The notes: generated by a model from the sequence alone, not told the origin. Positions 46,034 through 55,383 are shown, counted from the first letter of the stretch. The stretch: 64,000 bases of DNA from Lactobacillus hominis DSM 23910 = CRBIP 24.179 (GCF_000296835.1 NZ_CAKE01000011.1:1-64000); one strand, 5' to 3'. Numbers and translations: made by a program.

Positions 46034-47145
46034 TGAATTATTTAGTTGTAGGATCAGGCTTATTTGGAGCAGTATTTGCTCACGAAGCAGCAAAACGTGG
46101 TAATAAAGTTACTGTAATTGAACAAAGAGATCATTTAGCAGGTAATATTTATACTAAAGAAGTTGATGGCATTCAAGTTCATCAATACGGAGCACATATT
46201 TTCCATACATCAAATAAAGAAGTTTGGGATTATGTACAACAATTTGCTGAATTTAATCGTTATACTAACAGTCCTGTAGCAAATTATTACGGTAAGATGT
46301 ACAATTTACCATTTAATATGAATACTTTTAGTGAAATGTGGGGAGTAAGAACTCCACAAGAAGCTATGGATAAAATTAACGAACAACGTCAAGAAATGGC
46401 TGGTAAAGAACCACAAAATCTTGAAGAACAAGCAATTTCTTTAATTGGTCGTGATATTTACGAAAAACTAATTAAGGGATATACAGAAAAGCAATGGGGC
46501 AGAAAAGCTACAGAATTGCCAGCATTTATTATTAAAAGACTTCCAGTTCGTTTAACTTATGATAATAATTACTTTAATGATGATTATCAAGGAATTCCTA
46601 AAGGCGGTTACACCCAAATAGTAGAAAAAATGCTTGATAATGAAAATATTGAAGTTAAGTTAAATACTAATTTCTTTGATAAAAAGGATGAATATTTAAA
46701 GAATTTTGATAAGATTGTCTACACTGGCATGATTGATAAGTTCTTTGATTATAAGTTAGGCGAACTTGAATATCGTTCTCTTCGTTTTGAGACTAAAGAA
46801 AAAGATGTAGATAATTATCAGGGTAATGCAGTAATTAACTATACTGATGCGGAGACTCCATATACACGTGTAATTGAGCATAAACATTTTGAATTTGGTA
46901 AGGGGGATAAAGACAAGACTATTATCACTCGTGAATATCCTGCTGATTGGAAACGTGGAGATGAACCATATTACCCAGTTAATAATGAAAGAAATAATGC
47001 TTTGTATGAACAATACAGAGACTTAGCTGAAAAAGAAAATGATAAAGTTATTTTTGGCGGTCGTTTAGGTCAATACAAGTACTATAATATGGATCAAGTA
47101 ATTGCAGCTGCTTTAGAATCTGTAAAAAATGAATTTGGTGAATAG
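46033..47145 (+). CDS. glf: UDP-galactopyranose mutase
   Basis: 370 aa, standard length. The FAD site GSGLFGAVFAHEAAKRG at the start, EQRDHLAGN, YGAHIFHTS and the later TEKQWGRKATELPAFI are hallmarks. It makes UDP-galactofuranose, so the EPS should contain galactofuranose. The start is GTG with TTGGAGGAG upstream. Its codon use is closer to core genes than its AT-rich neighbours. Confidence 0.95.
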   Translation: MNYLVVGSGLFGAVFAHEAAKRGNKVTVIEQRDHLAGNIYTKEVDGIQVHQYGAHIFHTSNKEVWDYVQQFAEFNRYTNSPVANYYGKMYNLPFNMNTFSEMWGVRTPQEAMDKINEQRQEMAGKEPQNLEEQAISLIGRDIYEKLIKGYTEKQWGRKATELPAFIIKRLPVRLTYDNNYFNDDYQGIPKGGYTQIVEKMLDNENIEVKLNTNFFDKKDEYLKNFDKIVYTGMIDKFFDYKLGELEYRSLRFETKEKDVDNYQGNAVINYTDAETPYTRVIEHKHFEFGKGDKDKTIITREYPADWKRGDEPYYPVNNERNNALYEQYRDLAEKENDKVIFGGRLGQYKYYNMDQVIAAALESVKNEFGE

Positions 47146-47150
47146 TTTTT

Positions 47151-48578
47151 ATGAAGGTCATTAAAAATTACCTTTACAATGTTGGATATCAAGTATTAGC
47201 AATAATTGTCCCGTTAATTACATCAGCTTATGTTAGTCGTGTTTTACGTCCAGAAGGTGTTGGTGCAAATTCATTTACTAATTCCATAATTCAATACTTT
47301 ATTTTATTTGCAAATATGGGAATTGGATATTATGGGAATAGACAAATTGCTTATGTTAGAGAAAATAAAGATCAAATGTCGAAAACTTTTTGGGAAATCC
47401 AAATAGTTAAAACAATTATGACTCTTTATGCTTTTGTGGCATTTGAGATTTTTATGATCTTCTATACTCGTCAACCAGAATATATGTGGGCGCAATCTCT
47501 TAATTTAATAGCAATCGCCTTTGATATTTCATGGTTTTATGAAGGTATAGAAGACTTTAAAGTTACAGTATTAAAAAACTCATTAGTAAAAGTAATATCG
47601 ATGATTGCAATATTTGTCTTTATAAAGGGACCTAATGATGTAACTCTATACATTGTTGTACTTGCTTTATCGACATTAATTGGTAATTTAACTTTATGGC
47701 CAAATATAAGACGTGATCTTAATAAAGTTTCACTAAAATTTTTAAATCCATGGCAACACTTTTTACCTATGGCGGAATTATTCATTCCTCAAATTGCAAC
47801 ACAAGTATATGTGCAACTTAATAAAACTATGCTTGGTGTAATGGTTAGCGAAAAAGCTTCAGGATATTATCAATATTCAGATAATTTAGTAAAATTAATT
47901 TTAGCGCTGGTTACTGCTACTGGTACTGTAATGTTACCGCACGTGGCAAATGCTGTTTCTCATGGAGATATGCATAAGGTTAACCAAATGTTATATAAAT
48001 CTTTTGACTTTGTTTCTGCAGTTTCTTATCCAATGATGTTTGGATTAGCAGGAATTTCTCTTACATTAGCTCCAAATTATTACGGTCCCGGTTATTTTCC
48101 GGTTGGACCAGCAATGATGATTGAATCAATTGTCATTTTGATTATTGCATGGAGTAACGTACTTGGTGTTCAATATTTATTACCAACACATCATCAGAAA
48201 CAATTTACAATATCAGTTACTTTAGGTGCAATTGTAAATTTAATTTTAAATATTCCCTTGATTAGATTATGGGGACTAACCGGTGCAATGTGGTCAACTG
48301 TTTTTTCTGAAATATCAGTTACTCTGTATCAAATGTGGTCAGTTCGCCATATGCTTAATTTTAAGGAATTATTTGCTGATTCGTGGAAATACTTTATTGC
48401 CGGTTTAGCAATGTTTATACCTGTTTTTTGGATGAATACTCATTTAAGAAGTTCTTGGTTGATGATGGGTGTAGAGGTTCTAGTTGGGATAATTATTTAT
48501 GTGGGACTTTTGTTTGTACTACGTGCTAAGATACTTGATGAGGCTAAGGGATTGATTAGGAAAAGGATTAAGGGATAG
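47151..48578 (+). CDS. wzx: Wzx-type repeat-unit flippase
   Basis: 475 aa with about twelve to fourteen membrane helices. The N-terminus NYLYNVGYQVLAIIVPLITS and ISRVLRPEGVG-like segment (here VSRVLRPEGVG) are typical of the MATE/MOP superfamily polysaccharide exporters. It moves lipid-linked repeat units outward for Wzy. It starts six bases after glf and is the last gene of the cluster. Confidence 0.92.
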   Translation: MKVIKNYLYNVGYQVLAIIVPLITSAYVSRVLRPEGVGANSFTNSIIQYFILFANMGIGYYGNRQIAYVRENKDQMSKTFWEIQIVKTIMTLYAFVAFEIFMIFYTRQPEYMWAQSLNLIAIAFDISWFYEGIEDFKVTVLKNSLVKVISMIAIFVFIKGPNDVTLYIVVLALSTLIGNLTLWPNIRRDLNKVSLKFLNPWQHFLPMAELFIPQIATQVYVQLNKTMLGVMVSEKASGYYQYSDNLVKLILALVTATGTVMLPHVANAVSHGDMHKVNQMLYKSFDFVSAVSYPMMFGLAGISLTLAPNYYGPGYFPVGPAMMIESIVILIIAWSNVLGVQYLLPTHHQKQFTISVTLGAIVNLILNIPLIRLWGLTGAMWSTVFSEISVTLYQMWSVRHMLNFKELFADSWKYFIAGLAMFIPVFWMNTHLRSSWLMMGVEVLVGIIIYVGLLFVLRAKILDEAKGLIRKRIKG

Positions 48579-48580
48579 AG

Positions 48581-48608
48581 CTACTATTATATGTATGAAC
48601 TATAGTAG
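48581..48608 (+). terminator. Hairpin after the EPS cluster
   Basis: CTACTAT (48581-48587) and ATAGTAG (48602-48608) pair perfectly around a 14-base loop, but no T-run follows. It may be a weak terminator or an RNA-stabilising hairpin. Confidence 0.35.
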
Positions 48609-48677
48609 TAATATCGCAATGAAACTCTGCTTTTTTAATTATATTATTTATTTTGAATAGGGGAATAATAGGAGAAA

Positions 48678-49331
48678 GTGGAAAAAGAATATAAGAAAAA
48701 AAGTTCTTTGATTGAAAAAATATACAATTTTTTTAAAAGCCATATATATGTGTGGAAAAGATTATTTTTTGCTTTTGTATTAAGTATAGTTGAATCGATT
48801 TTTGTAACATTGTGGTATGCAGTAAATTTCCAGAATAATCAAAAAAATATTCGTAATTTTTTGAAATTGAAAATTTTTATGACTCCTTCAGCAGAAAATT
48901 TTTGTTCATTTCTTTGTGTTTTTGTAATTGGTATTTTGTTTGTAGTAGTGTTGACTCAAAAGAATTTAATGAGCGAAAAATTAAATGGAAAAATAGAGTC
49001 CCTAAAAATCTTAAGCAAAAACGATATGGAAAAAATAAAAAGGGAAAACGATAAAAATATTTTTCAATGCTACACATGGGGAATTACTCTCGTAGTACTC
49101 CTCCTTGGGATATGTCGTGTTATTAAGTGGAGTACTGCAACGACATTTACGTTACTAATGGAAATTTTTTTATGGTTAATTTTATTTACTCTATCTTTAA
49201 TAGTAATATTAATTGCCTCAGTAGTTTTAGAGTGGTTAGAAAAGGATAATACTCAAACTGGAGGAGTACCACGTACTGCTATATTTTTAGGATTTGTGGC
49301 TACAGTTTTGGCTGCCATTTTAAAACACTAA
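48678..49331 (+). CDS. Membrane protein of unknown function
   Basis: 217 aa, about five hydrophobic helices (near 28-50, 70-92, 128-146, 155-185 and 200-215), with a Lys-rich loop of about 35 residues between the second and third. The start is GTG with AATAGGAGAAA upstream. I do not recognise the family. It lies between the EPS cluster and the insertion sequence and is AT-rich; it could belong to either region. Confidence 0.65.
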   Translation: MEKEYKKKSSLIEKIYNFFKSHIYVWKRLFFAFVLSIVESIFVTLWYAVNFQNNQKNIRNFLKLKIFMTPSAENFCSFLCVFVIGILFVVVLTQKNLMSEKLNGKIESLKILSKNDMEKIKRENDKNIFQCYTWGITLVVLLLGICRVIKWSTATTFTLLMEIFLWLILFTLSLIVILIASVVLEWLEKDNTQTGGVPRTAIFLGFVATVLAAILKH

Positions 49332-49452
49332 ATTTTTTATCTAATTGGAATTTTCAAATGATATATTATTTAATCTAATAATAGCAATGAATACTAAATG
49401 TATTATTGGCTGTTTTGTAAATCCTATTGATGGCCAGTTTTAGATTAAGGAA

Positions 49453-50742
49453 TTAAGCAACTAAAGAATAGTTGTTTGATTCCTTTTCTTTTATGATATT
49501 TTCTTCTAGTCTGATTCTAATTAATAAATGTCTAAAATTACTGTATCCGTAAGCAGTACGTTCAATTTGCTTAATCTTGCGATTGTCGCCTTCAAGACAT
49601 CCATTAGAATAGCTGGAAGAGATGCCGTTTAGTACGCCAGTATAATTACGTTTAAAAGTTAATAATGTCTGATGCATTTGTTTGCCGACAGCTTGTTTTA
49701 AGTGAAGCAAGTGAATAATCTTTTTTTCATCTTTGTTTTGAATAGCAGACATAAAGTCCTGCATAACCCAATATGTATTTGCAAGCTCTTGATTGCAGTC
49801 TAAGCCATCTAAAACAACGTGCTCTTGAGTCAGATAGTCTTTGAAATGCCAGTCATAGTAAAGTAAGGCGTTTTCTTATTGAGCTTGTCATACTTCATGA
49901 GATAAAGCTTCCAGGTAGATTTTAATAGCTTATATTCACGGCTTTGTTTCTTAAAATGCTTCATAGTCTGAACTCGTAAGCTCTTAGAAGATCTGGTGAG
50001 CATTTGCACGATGTGAAAACGATCAATGATAATCTGAGTATTTGGAAAAATCTCCCTAGCAACTAATGGATAATAACAGTTAAGATCCATGGTAACTGTC
50101 TTAACCATGGCGCGAGCTTTAGGAGAAAACTTATAGAAGTAGTGTAGAGTTTTAGGCTTAAAACGTATTCTAAGGATCTGGACTACTTGGTGAGAATCGC
50201 CATCTAAGCAGATAAAGAGCAGCTTCTTGTCCACGCCTTTAAACTCATCAAAAGCTAAGTGTTTAGGAAGACGTTCTAAATGATCGTAGAACTTAGAAGA
50301 ACAAGATTCTAAGACTCTAAGACTCTTTGAACCGTATTAACTGATAAGTTATGTTTTCGAGCAATGCTGGTCATAGAACGATCTTCTGTAAGGGCAGCTA
50401 ATACTTTACGTTTAGATGCGTTAGAAATGTGACAATATTTATTAACAAGGCTAAATTGAGCCATAGATCTTTTAAGGCAGGCATTGCAAGGAATGCGTTG
50501 CTTTCTAAGTTTGATAGTAATCGGCTTGCTAGCATCAGCAGTAATAATGCGCACGTTAGAAGTATAATGACCATATGCTTAAGATTATTGGAACGGCAGT
50601 AAGGACAAGCAGACTGAACCAATTCAGCTAAATAGGCGTTATGGAACTTTCTATTGATAAATTTTTTAAAATAATCAGTAAAAACAATGTTTTGATCTTC
50701 AATATCCAGAGAAAATTTAATACAATCGTTAAAAGAGGACAT
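49453..50742 (-). pseudogene. ISL3-family transposase, frameshifted
   Basis: Read from 50742 down: a zinc-finger N-terminus (CPYCRSNNLKHM), a shift near 50570 to a frame with ITADASKPITIKLRKQRIPC and a helix-turn-helix (TSIARKHNLSVNTVQRVL). A tandem copy of TCTAAGAC near 50309-50326 shifts it again. The DDE core follows with TVTMDLNCYYP, IIIDRFHIVQML and, after a further shift near 49830, GCLEGDNRKIKQIERTAYGY. The catalytic Asp-Asp-Glu residues survive but lie in different frames, so the element cannot move by itself. Confidence 0.88.
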
Positions 50743-50827
50743 AGCACAAACTCCTAGTAAACTTAATTGAATTGATCGAAGAAGGATTTTAAGTTAAGAG
50801 GGGCTATGGCCTCTTTCTTTATGCAAT

Positions 50828-50870
50828 AAAAAATCCCGTCGATAGGATATCATAGATATCCATCAACAGG
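50828..50870 (-). terminator. Minus-strand terminator in front of the insertion sequence
   Basis: On the minus strand CCTGTTGATGGATAT and ATATCCTATCGACGGG form a long stem with a few G-U pairs and one bulge, followed by six T. It lies just after the stop of the 2-TM gene and inside the proposed right end of the element, so it ends that gene and shields the transposase. Confidence 0.75.
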
Positions 50871-50892
50871 AAAAGGTATAGAGCTAATAAAG

Positions 50893-51396
50893 TTAATAAA
50901 ATTCTAGTTCTCTTTGATATGCGTATAAGATAGATAGCCTATTTTTTAAACGGTAAGTATGAATAAAAGAAATTCCTAGATATAAAAGGGAAAAAGAAAT
51001 TATAATTGAGAAAAGTCTATTTGATTGTGTAAAGAAAAGTAATATGTCTTCAATCTCTTTAAACATGTCTGTGTTCATCATCTCTTTAAAAAGGATACTT
51101 TTTTGTTTAGAAGAAGATAACTCAAATAGATTTTGATAGTAGGCTGAAAATAAGAATGTGGCTGATGAAATGTATAGAGAAAGAATAGAAAGGATAAATG
51201 CAAGAATGGAATTTATAAGTGATAATCTTCTATTGCTATTAATTTTGAACTGTAATTCGTTAATCAAAGAAGCAATCTGATTTGAATTAGGCTTTAAAAG
51301 TTTTAATTCGTTTTTTAATTCGTTGTGATTTTTTAGTTTGAATGAATGCCTATTTTTATAAATTATATTCTTTAAAGATAAGTCTTGTTTTGACAT
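50893..51396 (-). CDS. Two-helix membrane protein, unknown, defence-island member
   Basis: 167 aa from the ATG at 51396 (TTGGAGTATAAA upstream). A Lys/Asn-rich helical N-terminus (1-60) precedes a long hydrophobic hairpin (about 62-95) and a second helix (about 130-150). The layout is like 2-TM effectors of defence systems such as SLATT proteins, but I see no sequence signature, so this is only a resemblance. It is divergent from the SF1 helicase gene across a perfect palindrome, suggesting joint control. Confidence 0.55.
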   Translation of the reverse strand: MSKQDLSLKNIIYKNRHSFKLKNHNELKNELKLLKPNSNQIASLINELQFKINSNRRLSLINSILAFILSILSLYISSATFLFSAYYQNLFELSSSKQKSILFKEMMNTDMFKEIEDILLFFTQSNRLFSIIISFSLLYLGISFIHTYRLKNRLSILYAYQRELEFY

Positions 51397-51414
51397 TTTA
51401 TACTCCAATAACAA

Positions 51415-51455
51415 TTTTAATCATAGTATATAATTATTATATACTATGATTAAAA
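51415..51455. promoter_or_regulatory. Perfect 19-bp-arm palindrome in divergent promoter region
   Basis: The left arm at 51415-51433 and the right arm at 51437-51455 are exact reverse complements, separated by TTA. Each strand contains GTATATAAT, so a TATAAT box at 51429-51434 exists for the plus strand and its mirror for the minus strand. It sits 18 bases before one gene start and 60 before the other. It may be an operator for both divergent genes. Confidence 0.7.
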
Positions 51456-51515
51456 CTAAAAGCTAAATGGATTAATTAAATCTAATAATTATAGATATAA
51501 AAAATAAGGTAAATC

Positions 51516-54500
51516 ATGAACAATAAAAATGATATTTTAAATTCTTGGATTTTAATGGAACAATTGGCTGAAGGAAATGTCAATACAAGTAGAAGAGATA
51601 AGAAAGCGGCAAAGCGATTTGATTCAAGTAGAAGTGCTAAATATGGCTTTTATCAATACTTCCGCTGGTGTGTTAAGCAAAAAGTTAAAGATCAAAAACG
51701 TGATAATCCAGGAATTATTTTTTATTTAAATACATTTAAATTTAAAAAAATTCTCGATATTATAATTCGAAAATATAATTTAGAAGATTTAGAAGTAGGA
51801 TTTAATAAAGAACAACTAAAGTTTAGTATAGCTATATGCTTTGATAAAGATATGAAGTTATTAGAAGATAAAACTTTTATAACTATGAGTAGCTATATTT
51901 TAGCTCAAAACGATTTGATCGATAATCAAGATGAATTTAACAAATTTGAAAGCTCCATCAAAAATAAAATTCAAGAATTATTTAGTTTTCAGAATAATGA
52001 GCTTTCTCAGGAAAACTTCGAATTGCAATTTAATCAAGTATTTAGAGAAGTAATAGATAATTTTCCTTCTAATATTTATTGGTCAATTGTTGGAGATATT
52101 GATACGGATGATATTAATTTACATTCATTCTTTCTTGATGATTTAATTTTAGCTAAAAAAAGTGAATCACCGCATTTAATTAAGTATTTGGAAGGTATAT
52201 CCAGCAATTCACGAATTAATCTAGATCCATTTAAGAATATAAATGAGTTTAAAACTATCCTGCAACCTAAAAATTATCCTCTAGGACATTTTTTGAGTAA
52301 ATATCCTAGTTCTTTAATGCAGCAAATAGCAGTTAATTTAGTTATTAATGAAAAAAATGACATTCAAACTGTTAATGGTCCCCCTGGTACTGGAAAGACT
52401 ACTCTATTAAAAGATATATTTGCTGAGTTTATAATTCAACAAGCAAAAGAAATATGTAATTTAAAAAATAAAAATGTCTCTTCTCTATTAAATTGTAAAA
52501 TTGAACAAACGCAATTACCTGCACAGTTAGCTGATAAGAATATTGTTGTTGCTTCATCCAACAATGGTGCCGTTCGAAATATTGTTGATGAATTACCTGC
52601 AATTCCTGATGAAAAAGACTCTTTTACTGAAATAATTGAAAAAATAAAATCCGCAGATTACTTTTGTGATCTGGTTCACTCTAAGAAGCAGAGCAATAGA
52701 TGGGGAGTGTTTTCTTTAGAAGGTGGTCGTAAGGAAAACATGGATCGAATTATTTCAATAATTGATCAAATGATTAAAGAGTTAAAAGATAAAAACTTTG
52801 TTTCTGATGTAAAAGTTTACGAAGAATTTATGACACAATTCAATAAATTAGAGAATAAGAGGAAGACGTTACAAGAATATGCAAATAGATTATTACAAAG
52901 AAAAATTTGGAATAAAAAAATAAAGAAATATAATCTAAAGTTTGGTAATGAAGGGGAAATAATTTCATCTGATTTGGATTTGAAAATAACACATGCAAAG
53001 GAAAATATAAGATTATATCAGCAGAAATATGATCAATTGCGAGCTGAAACAGAAATTAAAGGAGGACTATTTAGTAGATTATTTAGGCGGAAAAGAGAGA
53101 AGAATGAAGATATATTAAAAATCAAAAAAATAAATAGTGATCTGGAAACAGAAACTAAACAAAAGCAATATTTAGAAAATAAATTGTATGATTTGAAAAA
53201 TGAAAGCTACCTAAGGTCAATTGACAAAGCTATGACGAAAGAAGTAAAAATACCAAATTATGAACGTGATTTTTCTGAAACAGAAAATTATGAAGATTTT
53301 GAAAACGAAGCTTATTGGTATACTAGTGACGATCTTAAAGAAGAATCTTTATTATTTATTTTAGCTTTAAGAGTTAGAAAACAGTTTTTATATGAAAATA
53401 AAGAATCTTTAAGTAAGGCACTAAAGAATTGGGAAGATCAGGATAAGCAAGTAAAGGAAAATCAAAATCAAATCACTTTATTTTCCTGGCAATGGATTAA
53501 TTTTGCTATACCGGTAATTGGTACGACGTTTGCCAGTTTTCATCGAATGTTTAGAAATTTAGGTACAAATTCCATACCAAATTTATTTATTGATGAAGCA
53601 GGACAAGCTATTCCTCAATCAGTTATAGGAGCACTACTTAGAAGTAAAAGAATAGTTGCTGTTGGAGATCCCGCACAGATAAAACCAGTTAACTCTTTGG
53701 ATTCAAAGATTATATCGCTTATAGCAGATCGAATTTATCATGTAGATGAAAAATATGTTTCTGCAGATACCTCAGTACAAACACTTATGGATCAAGCAAG
53801 TAAGTACGGGTATTATAGAGGTAAAGGTGAGTGGATAGGGATTCCTTTGTGGGTTCACCGTCGCTGTCTTAATCCTATGTTTAGTATTTCGAATAAAATT
53901 TCATATCAGGATAAAATGGTCCTCCCTACCAAAGTAAAAGAATCTGAATCAAAAGCTGATAAAAGGGCACAAAAGTTAGGAATTGCAGGATCGGCTGATT
54001 GGATAGATGTGTCTGGACCATCTGATGGAAACAAATTTGTCGAGAAACAGGCAGATGAATTATGTAGGTTAATTTATCGCTTGGTACATGGCAAAGACAA
54101 TCCTTTTAATGAAAAGGATATATTTGTTATTACTCCATTTAAAAATGTAGCTCAAAAATTGTCGAAAAGGCTTAAAGTTATCGATTTAGGACATGGTGAT
54201 CCAATTAAATTTACTAGATATAAAGATGGAAAGCCAACTAATATTGGTACAGTTCATACTTTCCAGGGAAAAGAAAATAAAGTAGTGTTTTTAGTTTTAG
54301 GTGCTTCTAAAACGGAAAAAAATGCTGCTTTCTGGGCAGTTAAGGAACCAAATATCATAAATGTTGCAGCTACTAGGGCTAAAAAGTGGTTTTATATTAT
54401 CGGAGATAAGGAGTTATATAAATCTTTACATTCACCTTCAATTGATAAAACTATAAATATAATTGACGAGTATAAGAAAAAAATAGCTGAAAATACAAAA

Positions 54501-54524
54501 TCGAATTCAGAGGATAGCTATTAG
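51516..54524 (+). CDS. UPF1-like SF1 helicase (COG1112-type), probable defence protein
   Basis: 1002 aa. The first ~270 residues are an unassigned N-terminal domain. Walker A NGPPGTGKTTLLKD is near 288-300, a long charged coiled-coil insert spans about 420-590, Walker B LFIDEAGQAIPQS and the motif VAVGDPAQIKPV lie near 690-725, GTVHTFQGKENKVVF near 911 and motif VI INVAATRAKKW near 946. These are the AAA_11/AAA_12 motifs of UPF1-like SF1B helicases, which unwind RNA or DNA 5' to 3'. Relatives occur in phage-defence systems such as Mokosh, but no partner kinase or nuclease domain is visible here. The start has AAGGTAAATC, a weak ribosome site. Confidence 0.8.
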   Translation: MNNKNDILNSWILMEQLAEGNVNTSRRDKKAAKRFDSSRSAKYGFYQYFRWCVKQKVKDQKRDNPGIIFYLNTFKFKKILDIIIRKYNLEDLEVGFNKEQLKFSIAICFDKDMKLLEDKTFITMSSYILAQNDLIDNQDEFNKFESSIKNKIQELFSFQNNELSQENFELQFNQVFREVIDNFPSNIYWSIVGDIDTDDINLHSFFLDDLILAKKSESPHLIKYLEGISSNSRINLDPFKNINEFKTILQPKNYPLGHFLSKYPSSLMQQIAVNLVINEKNDIQTVNGPPGTGKTTLLKDIFAEFIIQQAKEICNLKNKNVSSLLNCKIEQTQLPAQLADKNIVVASSNNGAVRNIVDELPAIPDEKDSFTEIIEKIKSADYFCDLVHSKKQSNRWGVFSLEGGRKENMDRIISIIDQMIKELKDKNFVSDVKVYEEFMTQFNKLENKRKTLQEYANRLLQRKIWNKKIKKYNLKFGNEGEIISSDLDLKITHAKENIRLYQQKYDQLRAETEIKGGLFSRLFRRKREKNEDILKIKKINSDLETETKQKQYLENKLYDLKNESYLRSIDKAMTKEVKIPNYERDFSETENYEDFENEAYWYTSDDLKEESLLFILALRVRKQFLYENKESLSKALKNWEDQDKQVKENQNQITLFSWQWINFAIPVIGTTFASFHRMFRNLGTNSIPNLFIDEAGQAIPQSVIGALLRSKRIVAVGDPAQIKPVNSLDSKIISLIADRIYHVDEKYVSADTSVQTLMDQASKYGYYRGKGEWIGIPLWVHRRCLNPMFSISNKISYQDKMVLPTKVKESESKADKRAQKLGIAGSADWIDVSGPSDGNKFVEKQADELCRLIYRLVHGKDNPFNEKDIFVITPFKNVAQKLSKRLKVIDLGHGDPIKFTRYKDGKPTNIGTVHTFQGKENKVVFLVLGASKTEKNAAFWAVKEPNIINVAATRAKKWFYIIGDKELYKSLHSPSIDKTINIIDEYKKKIAENTKSNSEDSY

Positions 54525-54531
54525 AAAATTT

Positions 54532-54714
54532 ATGATGATGGACGTTGCACAAGATATTAACGATTTACGAATACCGCCAGCAAATCATTTAGAAAAACTT
54601 GAGGGTGATAGGAATGGACAATATAGCATTACTATTAACGCCAAATATCGAATTTGCTTTACCATTCAAGCCCCTAATAATTTTTATAATGTAGAAATTG
54701 TTGATTATCATTAA
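54532..54714 (+). pseudogene. higB: N-terminally truncated HigB-type toxin
   Basis: 60 aa. LRIPPANHLEKLEGDRNGQY and the end VEIVDYH are the central and C-terminal signatures of HigB/RelE-superfamily ribosome-dependent mRNases, which are normally about 92 residues. Roughly the first 33 residues are missing; the sequence begins at the MMMD that matches the middle of the protein, directly after the helicase stop (seven bases). No usable ribosome site precedes the ATG cluster. It is probably inactive. Confidence 0.8.
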
Positions 54715-54734
54715 AATTTAAGAGGGGAAAATTT

Positions 54735-55033
54735 ATGTTTAAGGACATCATAGCAATACCAAAATGAGTGAAGTTTTACGTGAAGAATTTATGAAACCAT
54801 TAAACTTATCTGCTTATGCAGTAGCTAAGGCTATAGATGTACCTACATTAAGAATTCTAGATATTCTTCATGATAAAAGAAAAATTGCAGTAGATACTTC
54901 TGTAAGATTAGGAAAACTATTTGGTGTATCGCCAAAATTCTTTTTAAATATCCAAAATGATATTGAATTAAGAAATGCTGAAATAAGAAACAGCAAAGAA
55001 TACGATCAAATTAAACAAATTAGATTTGCTTAG
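54735..55033 (+). pseudogene. higA: HigA-type antitoxin with frameshift near its start
   Basis: AAGAGGGGAAAATTT precedes ATG 54735, which reads MFKDIIAIPK and then stops at TGA. One missing A in the run at 54760-54763 would join this to MSEVLREEFMKPLNLSAYAV and the rest of an HTH protein with the XRE-type helix AVAKAIDVPTLRILDIL. The downstream frame alone starts at ATG 54764 (89 aa) with no ribosome site. HigA represses its operon and neutralises HigB; since the toxin is truncated, selection on the antitoxin is likely relaxed. Confidence 0.8.
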
Positions 55034-55209
55034 AATATAAGTATATTTACTTATTAACAATAAAGCGCTCGAATTAACTATTTTAAAATAGAGCCATTGG
55101 CACTGATAGATAATATAAAATGATTTAACACTGTCTGTTTAAACATCTGTGTTTGATATTTGATAAATTTATTTTTTATTTATGTCATTATATATGCGTC
55201 ATGATGAAA

Positions 55210-55383
55210 TTAGGCATAACGGAGAGGGATTGTTGTCAAGATCTTGGTCCAGAAGTGATTAATAATATTAGTAATAAATTCAGTTCCAAGATCGGCTACT
55301 AGAGAATATGTTTCTTGATCTAGGGTAATACAGAAGACTACCACAATTAACAGGAGAATTCGTGTTCTAGGAGAGAGATTCAT
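55210..55383 (-). CDS. Possible small hydrophobic peptide, 57 aa
   Basis: From ATG 55383, preceded by AAAGGA at proper spacing, the frame reads a basic start (MNLSPRTR), a hydrophobic helix (ILLLIVVVFCITL) and an amphipathic tail ending IPLRYA. Size and layout are those of small membrane-active toxins or leader peptides, but I recognise no family. It lies antisense to the leader of the reverse transcriptase. It may be chance. Confidence 0.3.
   Translation of the reverse strand: MNLSPRTRILLLIVVVFCITLDQETYSLVADLGTEFITNIINHFWTKILTTIPLRYA

Larger units (their letters stand above)
49408..50885 (-). mobile_element. Degenerate ISL3-type insertion sequence (ends tentative)
   Basis: The element is built around a broken ISL3-type transposase. 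The best candidate ends are GGCTGTTTTGTAAATCCTAT at 49408 onward and the complement of the segment ending at 50885: 17 of 26 bases agree, with TTGATGG shared at the inner end. No flanking direct repeat is visible (8-base flanks differ), which fits an old insertion, a deletion, or wrong ends. Confidence 0.5.

Noticed and set aside
48581-48608. Hairpin as an attachment site of the island
   Set aside because: No matching copy is visible near 63740 and no integrase gene is present.
49453-50742. Programmed frameshifting in the transposase
   Set aside because: There are three breaks, one caused by an 8-base duplication, and no slippery site with a following structure; decay is simpler.
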